Below, piece by piece: positions 14,800 to 23,095 of a stretch of DNA of 27,775 nt; within the stretch, counting starts at the first letter, position 1; each line of letters begins with the position of its first letter. The stretch comes from Oscillospiraceae bacterium (GTDB lineage: Bacteria > Bacillota_A > Clostridia > Oscillospirales > Oscillospiraceae). The stretch spans positions 1 through 27,775 of the forward strand of contig JAFOBK010000268.1 in assembly GCA_017381835.1 (NCBI GenBank), written 5' to 3'. The position numbers were made by a program, and so were the translations under genes. The notes beneath the pieces are model-generated. The model was not told the origin of the DNA. It saw only the letters and a program-made list of their open reading frames with translations, and ran no database searches.

Positions 14800-16755
14800 A
14801 TGGAGTTTATTTATCAGGCAAACGAGCTGAAATCAGCTGCAAACGCCCGTAAAAATACATTTTTATTAACGAACGGCCGGGGAGGTTATGCTTCCGTCAC
14901 CGGCATTTATTCTGTCCCCCGCTGCGATCAGGGTATTTTGGTGGCAGCAGAAAAAGCACCCAATGTGCGTATCAACCTGGTGCACCGCGTCAGCGAGAAG
15001 CTGTACACAGGAGATAGCATGTATTTTCTCTCCGCTCAGACTTTTGCGGACACCACTCCCTATGAAGACGGATACCGCTGGCAGAGAAAATTTGCCATTG
15101 ACTATACCCCTGTTTGGAATTATGAGGTGGATGGCGTTCAGGTAGAGCGGCATCTGTGTATGGAGCATGGTAAGAATACCGCTGCCCTGGTCTACCGCAT
15201 TGAAAATAACAACTATCAGCCCTGTACTTTGGTGCTGCGGCCTTACTTTAAATTTGCTCCCAAAGAAAATGCCATCCGTCAGCGCAAGCGCCTGCTCTAT
15301 GCCGGCGGCGTGGTGGTGGAAGGCAACCGCAGGGTAAAGATCCTCACCAATGGCGATTTGTTTGAAACGGAAGCCGATATGCAGTGGCTGGACTATGCCG
15401 AGGATGCCAAGGATGGCCGCCCCGGAAAGGGCATGGCATTTGGCTGCTGTGAAATTAAAATGACGGTGGATGCGGGAGAAACTGCGGATTTTCATGTGGT
15501 GTTTACCGCTGAAAAGAGTGCTGAAACGGGATTCGTGCTTTTGGAGCAGGAGAATGACCGCCTTCGGAAGATGGAAGAAGGCAGCAAGTTCCGGGATCCC
15601 GTTGCCCGCCAGCTGGAACTCAGCGCCGACGCGTATATCTCTTTGCGGGAATCTACCGGCGGCAAGACTATCCTGGCCGGTTATCCTCTTTTCAGTGACT
15701 GGGGCAGAGATACCATGATTGCCCTTACCGGCTGCTGTTTGTCTACCGGCAGATTTGAGGATGCCAAGAGTATTCTGCGAACCTTCCTGGCTTATGAAAA
15801 GGACGGCCTGGTGCCCAATCTCTTCCCGGAAGGCGATCAGGCACCTATGTATAATACCGTAGATGCAGCGCTGCTGCTGATCGATGCTGTGTGGCAGTAT
15901 GTGCAGCGAACCGGCGACTGGGCCTTTGCCTGGGAAGCCTGGGGTCCCATGGACAACATCATTACAAATTATCGCAAGGGTACCCATCATGGTATCGGTA
16001 TGGATGAAGATGGCCTGATTTTCGCAGGTAAGGGCCTGGATCAGGTTACCTGGATGGATGTGTGCGTCCAGGGTATTCTGCCCACTCCCCGCCATGGTAA
16101 GCCCGTAGAGATCAATGCCTACTGGTACAACGCGCTGCGGATTATGGACAAGCTGTCCGAAACCCTCAACTGTGACCAAAAAGACTTTGCGGAACTGGCA
16201 GAGCAGGTGAAGGAGTCTTTTGTTAAGAAGTTCTATATGAGCGAAAAGGGCTATTTGAAGGATGTGATCTCCGGTACAGATGCCGATGATCAGATTCGCT
16301 GCAATCAGATCTGGGCTCTGAGTATGCCCTTCACTATGCTGAGTGCCACCCAGGAAAAGAATGTACTGGAGACGGTCAGAAAGCACTTGTATACGCCCTA
16401 TGGCCTGCGGACACTGTCCCCTGAGGATAGTCAGTACCAGCCTTACTATGGCGGAGAACAGCTGAAACGGGATTTGGCATACCATCAGGGTACCACCTGG
16501 GTATTCCCTATGGGTGCTTATTACAGGGCCTATCTGAAAGTCAACGGAAATACCCCCGAGGCAGTGGAAGCCGTGAAGGTGGGCCTGGCCAATATCAAGA
16601 TCATGATGCGCCAGGGCTGTGCCGGTCAGCTGCCGGAAATTTACGACGGTGATAACCCCGGTGAAGGCAAGGGCTGCTTTGCGCAGGCCTGGAGTGTGGG
16701 TGAAATCCTGCGGGTATATGAGCAGATTCAGAAAATCGAAGAGGAACAAAAATGA
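14800..16755 (+). CDS. Glycogen-debranching enzyme, amylo-alpha-1,6-glucosidase (GH133)
   Basis: ATG at 14800 follows AGAAAGG. The 651-residue protein has a GDE N-terminal beta domain (about 1-270; TFLLTNGRGGYASVTG, the usual GDE_N opening) and a C-terminal (alpha/alpha)6 domain with GYPLFSDWGRDTMIALTG, GLVPNLFPEGDQAPMYNTVD, GLDQVTWMDV and AYHQGTTWVFPMGAY. This is the archaeal/bacterial-type debranching enzyme, which hydrolyses the alpha-1,6-linked stub on limit dextrins. There is no signal peptide, so it is cytoplasmic. It is first in an operon with the alpha-glucosidase (ATGA overlap) and malQ, and MalQ could supply the 4-alpha-glucanotransferase step. Confidence 0.9.
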   Translation: MEFIYQANELKSAANARKNTFLLTNGRGGYASVTGIYSVPRCDQGILVAAEKAPNVRINLVHRVSEKLYTGDSMYFLSAQTFADTTPYEDGYRWQRKFAIDYTPVWNYEVDGVQVERHLCMEHGKNTAALVYRIENNNYQPCTLVLRPYFKFAPKENAIRQRKRLLYAGGVVVEGNRRVKILTNGDLFETEADMQWLDYAEDAKDGRPGKGMAFGCCEIKMTVDAGETADFHVVFTAEKSAETGFVLLEQENDRLRKMEEGSKFRDPVARQLELSADAYISLRESTGGKTILAGYPLFSDWGRDTMIALTGCCLSTGRFEDAKSILRTFLAYEKDGLVPNLFPEGDQAPMYNTVDAALLLIDAVWQYVQRTGDWAFAWEAWGPMDNIITNYRKGTHHGIGMDEDGLIFAGKGLDQVTWMDVCVQGILPTPRHGKPVEINAYWYNALRIMDKLSETLNCDQKDFAELAEQVKESFVKKFYMSEKGYLKDVISGTDADDQIRCNQIWALSMPFTMLSATQEKNVLETVRKHLYTPYGLRTLSPEDSQYQPYYGGEQLKRDLAYHQGTTWVFPMGAYYRAYLKVNGNTPEAVEAVKVGLANIKIMMRQGCAGQLPEIYDGDNPGEGKGCFAQAWSVGEILRVYEQIQKIEEEQK

Positions 16756-18383
16756 AATTAGATAAAACCAAGTATGGCTGGTGGAAGAATGCTGTCTTCT
16801 ATCAGATCTATCCCAAAAGCTTTCAGGATACCAATGGGGATGGCATAGGCGACCTGCCCGGTATTATCTCCCGTCTGGATTACCTGGAAACCTTAGGGAT
16901 TGACGGCATTTGGCTGTCTCCCGTATGCCAATCCCCCCAGGTGGATAACGGCTACGATATTTCCGACTATCGAGCCATCGATCCTTCTGTGGGTACCATG
17001 GCGGATATGGAGACCCTGATCCGGGAAGCCAAGAACCGGGGTATTTCTATCATCCTGGATCTGGTACCCAACCATAGCTCCGACCAGCACCCATGGTTTT
17101 TGGAGGCAAAGAAGGGTCGGGATAACCCCTACCACGATTATTATATCTGGCGCGATGGCGACGGTACCTGCCCTCCCAATGAGATGCGCGCTACCTTCGG
17201 CGGTCCTGCCTGGACTTATGTGCCGGAAATCCAGCAGTATTATTTCCATCAGTTTGCCCCCCAGCAGCCTGACCTGAATTGGGAGAATCCCAAGGTACGC
17301 CAGGAGATTTATGATATCATGCGCTACTGGGCGGACAAGGGCATCGAAGGCTTCCGCCTGGATGTGGTGGATCAGATCGGCAAGGATCCGGAACTGCAGG
17401 TTACCGGCAACGGCCCCCGACTCCATGAGTACTTAAGGGAAATGTCAGAGAAGGCATTTTTGGAAGAAGGTCTTGTGGTGGTGGGTGAAGCCTGGGGCGC
17501 TGATGTAGAGCGGGCAAAGCTTTATTCTGCCCCCGATGGCAGTGAAATGAGCATGGTCTTCCAGTTCCAGCATATGTGCCTGGATCAGGAAGGGGAGAAG
17601 TGGGATTATCGCCCTTTGTATCTGCCTCAGCTGAAAGAGTGCCTGTGCCGCTGGCAGCAGGGGCTCCATGGAGAAGGCTGGAACAGCTTGTTCTTCAATA
17701 ACCATGACTTGCCCCGTATCGTATCCCGCTGGGGTAATGATAAAGAATACCGTGTGGAGTCCGCGAAAATGCTGGCTACCATGCTCCACGGTATGCAGGG
17801 CACGCCCTATATCTTCCAGGGTGAAGAACTGGGTATGACCAACATCAAACTGGATATCAGCCAGTATGTGGATGTGGAGATCCTGAACCTTTATAAGGAA
17901 AGAACCGCTGCCGGCTACAGCCATGAATCTGTGATGGATTCCATCTACGCAAGAGGCCGGGATAATGCCCGTACCCCCATGCAGTGGAGTGCTGAGGAAA
18001 ATGCCGGCTTTACCACCGGTAAGCCCTGGCTGCCGGTAAATGAGAATCATAGCGCCATCAATGCGGAAGCTGCCCTGGCAGATCCTGATTCCGTTTTCCA
18101 CTACTATCAGAAGCTGATCGCCCTTCGGAAAGAGTATGATATCTTCCGGGACGGCTGGTTTGAGATGATAGATCCCGGCAGCGAGAAAGTATTTGCCTAT
18201 ACCCGGGATACAGACAATGCCCATATGCTGGTGGTCTGCAATTTCTCTGGGGATACTTTCGAATGGAAACTGCCCCGGGATTACCACGGCGCAAAGAAGC
18301 TGATTGGCAACTATCCCGATGATTTCGTGAACTTAAGACCCTACGAAGCTTACATTTGTTATTATGAAGACATAAAGGAGTAA
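16752..18383 (+). CDS. GH13_31 alpha-glucosidase, oligo-1,6-glucosidase type
   Basis: The start overlaps the GDE stop as ATGA. The 543-residue cytoplasmic GH13 protein begins WWKNAVFYQIYPKSF and has nucleophile Asp204 in GFRLDVVDQ, acid/base Glu246 in VVGEAWG and Asp319 in NNHDLPR. The residue after the nucleophile is Val205. In yeast and Bacillus enzymes Val here marks alpha-1,6-specific isomaltase/dextran glucosidase, while Thr or Ala marks maltases. It should release glucose from isomaltose, panose and short branched dextrins. The assignment to alpha-1,6 specificity rests on that residue and on the debranching context. Confidence 0.85.
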   Translation: MKLDKTKYGWWKNAVFYQIYPKSFQDTNGDGIGDLPGIISRLDYLETLGIDGIWLSPVCQSPQVDNGYDISDYRAIDPSVGTMADMETLIREAKNRGISIILDLVPNHSSDQHPWFLEAKKGRDNPYHDYYIWRDGDGTCPPNEMRATFGGPAWTYVPEIQQYYFHQFAPQQPDLNWENPKVRQEIYDIMRYWADKGIEGFRLDVVDQIGKDPELQVTGNGPRLHEYLREMSEKAFLEEGLVVVGEAWGADVERAKLYSAPDGSEMSMVFQFQHMCLDQEGEKWDYRPLYLPQLKECLCRWQQGLHGEGWNSLFFNNHDLPRIVSRWGNDKEYRVESAKMLATMLHGMQGTPYIFQGEELGMTNIKLDISQYVDVEILNLYKERTAAGYSHESVMDSIYARGRDNARTPMQWSAEENAGFTTGKPWLPVNENHSAINAEAALADPDSVFHYYQKLIALRKEYDIFRDGWFEMIDPGSEKVFAYTRDTDNAHMLVVCNFSGDTFEWKLPRDYHGAKKLIGNYPDDFVNLRPYEAYICYYEDIKE

Positions 18384-18389
18384 CGCATT

Positions 18390-19949
18390 ATGAACAGAAC
18401 TTCCGGTGTATTGCTTTCCGTTACCAGCCTGCCTTCCGAGTACGGCATCGGCTGCTTTGACAAGGCTGCATATGACTTCGTAGACTGGCTGGAGAAGGCT
18501 GGTCAGAAGTACTGGCAGATCCTGCCTCTGGGCGCTACCAGCCACGACGGTGCCTACGATTCCCCCTACCAGGCTTACTCTGCATTTGCCGGCAGCCCCT
18601 ATTTCATCAGCCTGGATGCGCTGGTGGAGGAAGGCGTGCTGACTCAGAAAGAATGCGATGCAATCGATTTCGGCACCGATCCTCAGCATGTGGACTACCA
18701 GGCACTGTATGAAAATCGCTTAAACCTGCTGCATAAGGCCTATGAGCGCAGCGAGATCTACAAGAATCCGGATTACCTGGCTTTCTGCAAGGAGAACTTC
18801 TGGTGGCTGGATGATTATGCGTTGTTCATGGCTGTGAAGAGCTTCTTCGGCGGCGCCGGCTGGAGCGAGTGGCCCAACGATATCCGCATGCATTATGGTT
18901 TTGCGCTGGACTACTACCGGGAAAAGCTGTACTTCGATGTGGAGTTCCAGAAGTATCTGCAGTTTAAGTTCTACGAGCAGTGGAGCAAACTTAAGAAATA
19001 CGCCAACGATAAGGATATCCAGATCGTAGGCGATATGCCTATCTATGTTTCTGCTGACGGCTCCGATATCTGGGCACAGCCTGAGATGTTCCAGCTGGAT
19101 GAGAACAATAAGCCTACCCGTATTGCCGGCTGTCCTCCCGATGGCTTCAGTGCTGACGGCCAGGTTTGGGGCAATCCCCTCTATCGCTGGGATTACCATA
19201 AGGCTACCGGATACCAGTGGTGGGTTACCAGAATGTGGTATAGCTTCAAGCTCTATGACGTGGTTCGTATTGACCATTTCCGCGCCTTTGATGAGTATTT
19301 CTCCATTCCCACCGATACCATGAGCGCCAAGGACGGCCGTTGGGAAAAGGGCCCCGGCATGGATCTGTTCCATACCCTGCGCAATGCTCTGGGTGAGCAG
19401 GCTGTGATTGCCGAGGATCTGGGCACTATGACCGATGGTGTTCGCCGCCTGGTGAAGGACAGCGGATTCCCCAACATGAAGGTGCTACAGTTTGCGTTCA
19501 ACAAGGAGGACATCGGCGGCAGCAATGAATATCTGCCTCACAACTACAACCGTAACTGCGCTGTTTACACCGGTACCCATGACAATGAGACCATCTCCGG
19601 CTGGTTTATGGGTCTGTCCAAGGAGGACAAGGATTTTGTCCGTGACTATTTGGGTGACCACAACACCGCCGATAAGTGGATGTACAAGCAGCTGATTGCC
19701 ATGACTATGCGTACTACTGCCAATATGTGCATCATCCCCGTGCAGGACTGGCTGGGTCTGGACAACAGCGCCCGTATGAACGTTCCCGGCACCGTGAATG
19801 TGAACTGGAGCTGGAGATTGCTGCCCGGACAGATTACCGATGAACTGGCAGAAGAAATGCTAATCATTACGAAACGTTTTGGACGCGCCAACTGGGATGC
19901 ACTGAACCGGATGGAAAAAGCCAAGAAATTGGCTGAAGCTGCAAAGTAA
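18390..19949 (+). CDS. malQ: 4-alpha-glucanotransferase (amylomaltase, GH77)
   Basis: ATG at 18390 is 6 bases after the previous stop, with AAAGGAG upstream. The 519-residue protein is standard length for MalQ. It opens RTSGVLLSVTSLPSEYGIG and shows SPYQAYSAFAGSPYFISLD, nucleophile Asp295 in VRIDHFRAF, Glu342 in IAEDLGTM and Asp398 in GTHDNETI. It transfers maltodextrin segments and releases glucose, reshaping imported maltooligosaccharides in the cytoplasm. It is last in the GDE operon; no convincing terminator follows, only an AT-rich imperfect stem at about 19991-20014, so some read-through into malE is possible. Confidence 0.95.
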   Translation: MNRTSGVLLSVTSLPSEYGIGCFDKAAYDFVDWLEKAGQKYWQILPLGATSHDGAYDSPYQAYSAFAGSPYFISLDALVEEGVLTQKECDAIDFGTDPQHVDYQALYENRLNLLHKAYERSEIYKNPDYLAFCKENFWWLDDYALFMAVKSFFGGAGWSEWPNDIRMHYGFALDYYREKLYFDVEFQKYLQFKFYEQWSKLKKYANDKDIQIVGDMPIYVSADGSDIWAQPEMFQLDENNKPTRIAGCPPDGFSADGQVWGNPLYRWDYHKATGYQWWVTRMWYSFKLYDVVRIDHFRAFDEYFSIPTDTMSAKDGRWEKGPGMDLFHTLRNALGEQAVIAEDLGTMTDGVRRLVKDSGFPNMKVLQFAFNKEDIGGSNEYLPHNYNRNCAVYTGTHDNETISGWFMGLSKEDKDFVRDYLGDHNTADKWMYKQLIAMTMRTTANMCIIPVQDWLGLDNSARMNVPGTVNVNWSWRLLPGQITDELAEEMLIITKRFGRANWDALNRMEKAKKLAEAAK

Positions 19950-20027
19950 AAGCTTATTTGGAACAAATTGGAAAAGAGTTGTGCAAAACATACAAAAAAC
20001 ATGAGTTGTTTTGTTTAAAATAACTTG

Positions 20028-20057
20028 TTGACGAAAAAGAGAATTTGGTGCTATACT
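20028..20057 (+). promoter_or_regulatory. Sigma-A-type promoter of malE
   Basis: TTGACG (20028-20033), an 18-base spacer and TATACT (20052-20057). Start of transcription is expected near 20064, giving a leader of about 195 bases before the malE ATG at 20260. Confidence 0.8.
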
Positions 20058-20067
20058 TATATAGTAC

Positions 20068-20123
20068 CTGCGGAAAAGTGGGTAAAAATATACCCATTTG
20101 GGTTTCGTAAAGTTTCGTAAAAT
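20068..20123 (+). promoter_or_regulatory. malE control element: shared 12-mer, hairpin and doubled GTTTCGTAAA site
   Basis: CTGCGGAAAAGT (20068-20079) and AAAGTTTCGTAAAAT (20109-20123) are exact copies of sequences in the LacI-GDE gap. GTTTCGTAA occurs twice in direct repeat here (20102-20110 and 20112-20120). Between the shared words TGGGTA / TACCCA (20079-20084 and 20091-20096) can form a 6-bp hairpin. The position just after the expected start suits repression by the LacI-family protein. Confidence 0.55.
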
Positions 20124-20124
20124 G

Positions 20125-20216
20125 AGGAAAAGGGTACCCTTTTCCTGCGTTCTGAAGATCAGAACGCAGATGGTGCTTTGGCACATTATATTTGGCATTT
20201 ACAGTGATACACTGTA
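20125..20216 (+). other. Structured malE leader: tandem perfect hairpins
   Basis: Three strong inverted repeats follow one another. 20125-20146 is a 22-bp perfect palindrome (arms AGGAAAAGGGT / ACCCTTTTCCT). 20145-20169 is an 11-bp perfect stem CTGCGTTCTGA / TCAGAACGCAG around AGA, sharing two bases with the first. 20200-20216 is a 7-bp stem TACAGTG / CACTGTA around ATA. A small GTGC / GCAC stem lies at 20173-20184. None is followed by a T-run close enough to be a terminator. The region could stabilise the mRNA, bind a protein, or be a cis-regulatory RNA; it matches no riboswitch class I recognise. Confidence 0.6.
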
Positions 20217-20259
20217 TTGCAATAAATTACTTTTTTTCTAATCTTTAGGAGGAAACATC

Positions 20260-21570
20260 ATGAAGAAGATCATTGCACTGCTGCTGGTGCTGGTCATGTC
20301 TCTGGGTCTGATCGCTTGCGGCCAGGCTCCCGAGTCCGCACCCGCTCCTGAGGCAGCTCCCGAAGCAGCTCCCGAAGCAGCTCCCGAAGCAGCTCCCGAG
20401 GCAGCTCCCGAGGCAGCTCCCGAAGCTCCCGAAGCTATCACCCTGAAGGTCTGGGGCCCCGCTGAGGACCAGGCTGACGAGAACAGCTTCCTGCCCGTTG
20501 CTTGCGCAAAGTTTGCTGAAGCACACCCCGAGTACGAAATCACTTGGGTATTCGAAGTCTGCGCTGAAGGCGACGCTGGTAACATGGTTACCAAGGACCC
20601 CTCTGCTGCCGGCGACGTTTACATGTTCGCTAACGACCAGCTGGGTACCCTGCTGCAGGCTAACGCTATCGCTCGTCTGGGCGGCGCAGCTCTGGATCAG
20701 GTCATCGCTGACAACTCCGAGACCATGGTCGCTTCCGTTACTTCCGGCGAGGGCGTTTACGGCGTTCCCTTCACCGGTAACACCTGGTTCATGTACTACG
20801 ACAAGTCCGTCTACACCGAGGAAGACATCAAGTCCCTGGATGCTATGATGGCAAAGAAGCCCGTTGGCTTCGAAGTTACCAACACCTGGTACCTGCCCGC
20901 ATTCTACTTTGCAGCAGGCGGCACCATGTTCGGTGAAGACGGCATCGACGGCGCTGCTGGCGTTCAGTTCGGCGGCGAGGCTGGTGCAGCTGCTACCACT
21001 TACGTTGCTGAGGCTCTGGCTGCTGGTCTGATGATCGAAGGCGGCGGCGGCGCAGGTCTGGACGCAATGCGTAACGGCACCATCGGCGCTATGTTCTCCG
21101 GCACTTGGGATGCTAAGAACTATCAGGACGCTCTGGGCGAGAACTACGCTGCTGCTCAGCTGCCCTGCATCACTCTGAACGGCCAGGAGTGCCAGCTGCG
21201 CTCCTTCTCCGGCTCCAAGGCATTCGCTGCTAACCCCAACTCCGCTAACCTGAAGGCTGCAACCGCTCTGGCTGCATGGCTGGGCTCCGCTGAGATGCAG
21301 GATCTGCACTACGACCTGCGTAACGGCGAGGTTGTTCCCTGCGCTACCTCTCTGCTGGCTAACGAGAAGTTCGCTCAGAACCCCGCTGCTGTCGCTCAGA
21401 ACGACACCATCGCTAACACCTCCAAGCTGCAGCCCTCCATCCCCGAGATGGGCACTTACTGGGGCAATGCTGATCCCATGGGCAAGGCTCTGGTCAACGG
21501 CGAAGTCACTGCAGAGAACGCTGCAGAGATGACCGAGACCTGGAACGCTGGCCTGAACGGCGGTCTGTAA
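20260..21570 (+). CDS. malE: Maltodextrin-type ABC transporter substrate-binding lipoprotein
   Basis: ATG at 20260 follows AGGAGG. The 436-residue protein has a lipoprotein signal with lipobox LIAC (Cys20), then an extracellular tether with six PEAA repeats (about residues 30-53), and a family-1 solute-binding domain (ITLKVWGP, AGDVYMFANDQLG, GVPFTGNTWFMYYDK, PEMGTYWGNADPM). It should capture extracellular maltodextrins for MalFG. Codon choice is strikingly uniform (GCT, GGC, ACC, CTG), as expected for very high expression. It heads the transport operon behind its own promoter and structured leader and is set apart from malF by a strong hairpin. The ligand is inferred from neighbours. Confidence 0.9.
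   Translation: MKKIIALLLVLVMSLGLIACGQAPESAPAPEAAPEAAPEAAPEAAPEAAPEAAPEAPEAITLKVWGPAEDQADENSFLPVACAKFAEAHPEYEITWVFEVCAEGDAGNMVTKDPSAAGDVYMFANDQLGTLLQANAIARLGGAALDQVIADNSETMVASVTSGEGVYGVPFTGNTWFMYYDKSVYTEEDIKSLDAMMAKKPVGFEVTNTWYLPAFYFAAGGTMFGEDGIDGAAGVQFGGEAGAAATTYVAEALAAGLMIEGGGGAGLDAMRNGTIGAMFSGTWDAKNYQDALGENYAAAQLPCITLNGQECQLRSFSGSKAFAANPNSANLKAATALAAWLGSAEMQDLHYDLRNGEVVPCATSLLANEKFAQNPAAVAQNDTIANTSKLQPSIPEMGTYWGNADPMGKALVNGEVTAENAAEMTETWNAGLNGGL
20347..20418 (+). repeat. 12-bp tandem repeat encoding (PEAA)6 tether
   Basis: Six 12-base units of the form CCCGAAGCAGCT, differing only at third positions, encode PEAA six times, followed by two PEA units. It lies between the lipid-anchored Cys20 and the binding domain, so changes in copy number would only lengthen or shorten the tether. 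Confidence 0.9.
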
Positions 21571-21603
21571 TTGGCATAGTAATATCCGCTGAATTGGCAA
21601 TCT

Positions 21604-21636
21604 GGCGGCGGCGGGAATCACCTGCCGCCGCCTTTT
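21604..21636 (+). terminator. GC-rich hairpin between malE and malF (leaky terminator or mRNA stabiliser)
   Basis: GGCGGCGGC (21604-21612) pairs with GCCGCCGCC (21624-21632), extended to about 12 bp towards the loop, followed by TTTTG. It lies 33 bases after the malE stop and 67 before the malF start. In malE-malF operons such hairpins let most transcripts end or be protected after malE, giving binding protein in excess. Confidence 0.75.
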
Positions 21637-21652
21637 GCATATTTTCTGATTA

Positions 21653-21662
21653 CTTTGCAAAG
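21653..21662. promoter_or_regulatory. Small palindrome upstream of malF
   Basis: CTTTGCAAAG is a perfect 10-bp palindrome inside the wider imperfect inverted repeat TGATT...AATCA (21647-21670). No promoter is obvious nearby. It could be a weak operator or chance. Confidence 0.2.
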
Positions 21663-21703
21663 GGCAATCAGAGAGAAACTCATTGAAATGAGGAGATGAT
21701 AGC

Positions 21704-23095
21704 GTGTCCACCAAAGCATTAACCAAGGCAGCTGCAAAACGGAACAACCTGAAGGATCCCTCTTTGCTGACTGCTCTGACAAATGGCGGCCCCTGGGTCT
21801 GGCTCTCCTGCCTGATCATGGGCTTTGGCAACATCGTAGCCGGTCAGTTTATTAAGGGTTTACTGTTCCTGGCTGCGGAAGTCGGCGTGTTTGCATTCCT
21901 GTGCACTCGCGGCGGCGGTATTTACTGGATTTCCATGCTGCCTTCTCTGGGCGATCGTCCCATGCAGGAAGTTTGGAATGATGATACCGGTGTGTATGAA
22001 TACATCATGGGCGACCAGTCCCAGCTGATTCTGCTGTACGGTATTGCCTCTCTGTGCATCATTGCACTGCTGGTATTTGTATGGCAGATGTCTGTTCGCA
22101 GCGGCTATAAGGCACTGGCTCTGAAGAAGATGGGCAAGAAGCCCCTGAATTTCATTCAGGATGTGAAGACTCTGTTTGATGAGAACATTCACAAGCTGCT
22201 GATGATCCTGCCTACTGCTTGTATCGCAATCTTTACTATCCTGCCTCTGCTCTACATGATGAGCATGGCATTCACCAACTACTCCAAGGAGACTGATAAC
22301 CTGATTCTCTTTGACTGGGTTGGTATCGAGAACTTCTTTGCTCTGTTTAGTTCCAACAATGCCATTGGTAAGCAGTTCGGCAGCGTCCTGGCATGGACTC
22401 TGATCTGGGCTTTCTTCGCAACCTTCCTGAACTTCTTCCTGGGTACTTTCGTTGCAATTATCATTAACCGTAAGAGCATCAAGCTGAAGGGTCTGTGGCG
22501 CGGCTGCCTGTCTTTGACTATTGCTGTTCCTCAGTTCGTTTCTCTGATGATCATCCGCTCCATGCTGATGCCCGATGGTATCATCAACCGTATGCTGCTG
22601 GATGCAGGTATGATTGCTGAAAAGCTGCCTTTCCTGTCTAACGGTACTTGGGCAAAGTTTGTAGTCATCATCGTTAACTGCTGGGTTGGTATTCCCTATA
22701 CCATCATGCAGGTTACCGGTATTCTGCAGAATATTCCTGCTGAGCAGTACGAGGCTGCTACCATCGACGGTGCAAACCCCATTCAGCAGTTTATGAATAT
22801 TACCCTGCCTTATATGATCTTCGTGCTGACTCCCTACATCATCACCCAGTTCACCGGTAATATCAATAACTTTAACATCATCTATCTGCTGACCCGCGGT
22901 GACCCGATCCTCGTTGGTAACTCTGCCGGCGAGACCGACCTCTTGGTTACCTGGCTGTATAAGCTGACCGTCGACCAGCAGAAGTATAATATGGGTGCGG
23001 TCATCGGTATCTTCACCTTCGTGGTGCTGGCAATCGTATCTCTGATCACCTACCGCTCCAGCGGATCTTATAAGGATGAGGAGGCGTTCAAGTAA
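21704..23095 (+). CDS. malF: Maltodextrin ABC transporter permease, MalF type
   Basis: The GTG at 21704 has GAGGAG about 10 bases upstream and is the first start in the frame. The 463-residue protein is rich in membrane helices, with an N-terminal extension (NGGPWVWLSCLIMGFGNI) containing helices ahead of the core, as in MalF of Firmicutes. The ATPase-contact EAA loop is EAATIDG (from Glu350) followed by ITLPYM. It pairs with the MalG product, whose start overlaps this stop by one base. Its ATPase is not in the operon; a MalK-type protein lies at 27297-27775. Confidence 0.92.
   Translation: MSTKALTKAAAKRNNLKDPSLLTALTNGGPWVWLSCLIMGFGNIVAGQFIKGLLFLAAEVGVFAFLCTRGGGIYWISMLPSLGDRPMQEVWNDDTGVYEYIMGDQSQLILLYGIASLCIIALLVFVWQMSVRSGYKALALKKMGKKPLNFIQDVKTLFDENIHKLLMILPTACIAIFTILPLLYMMSMAFTNYSKETDNLILFDWVGIENFFALFSSNNAIGKQFGSVLAWTLIWAFFATFLNFFLGTFVAIIINRKSIKLKGLWRGCLSLTIAVPQFVSLMIIRSMLMPDGIINRMLLDAGMIAEKLPFLSNGTWAKFVVIIVNCWVGIPYTIMQVTGILQNIPAEQYEAATIDGANPIQQFMNITLPYMIFVLTPYIITQFTGNINNFNIIYLLTRGDPILVGNSAGETDLLVTWLYKLTVDQQKYNMGAVIGIFTFVVLAIVSLITYRSSGSYKDEEAFK

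Noticed and set aside
14866..16749. Minus-strand open frame of 627 codons opposite the GDE gene
   Set aside because: Antisense shadow of a conserved GH133 gene; no ribosome site or family features.
20125..20216. Known riboswitch, T-box or CRISPR repeats in the malE leader
   Set aside because: No T-box sequence, no recognised aptamer core, and the stems differ from one another with no spacer-repeat pattern.
20245..21834. Minus-strand open frame of 529 codons across malE
   Set aside because: Mirror of malE, ending in Gly/Ser/Cys repeats that are the reverse of the PEAA repeat; spans the non-coding malE-malF gap.
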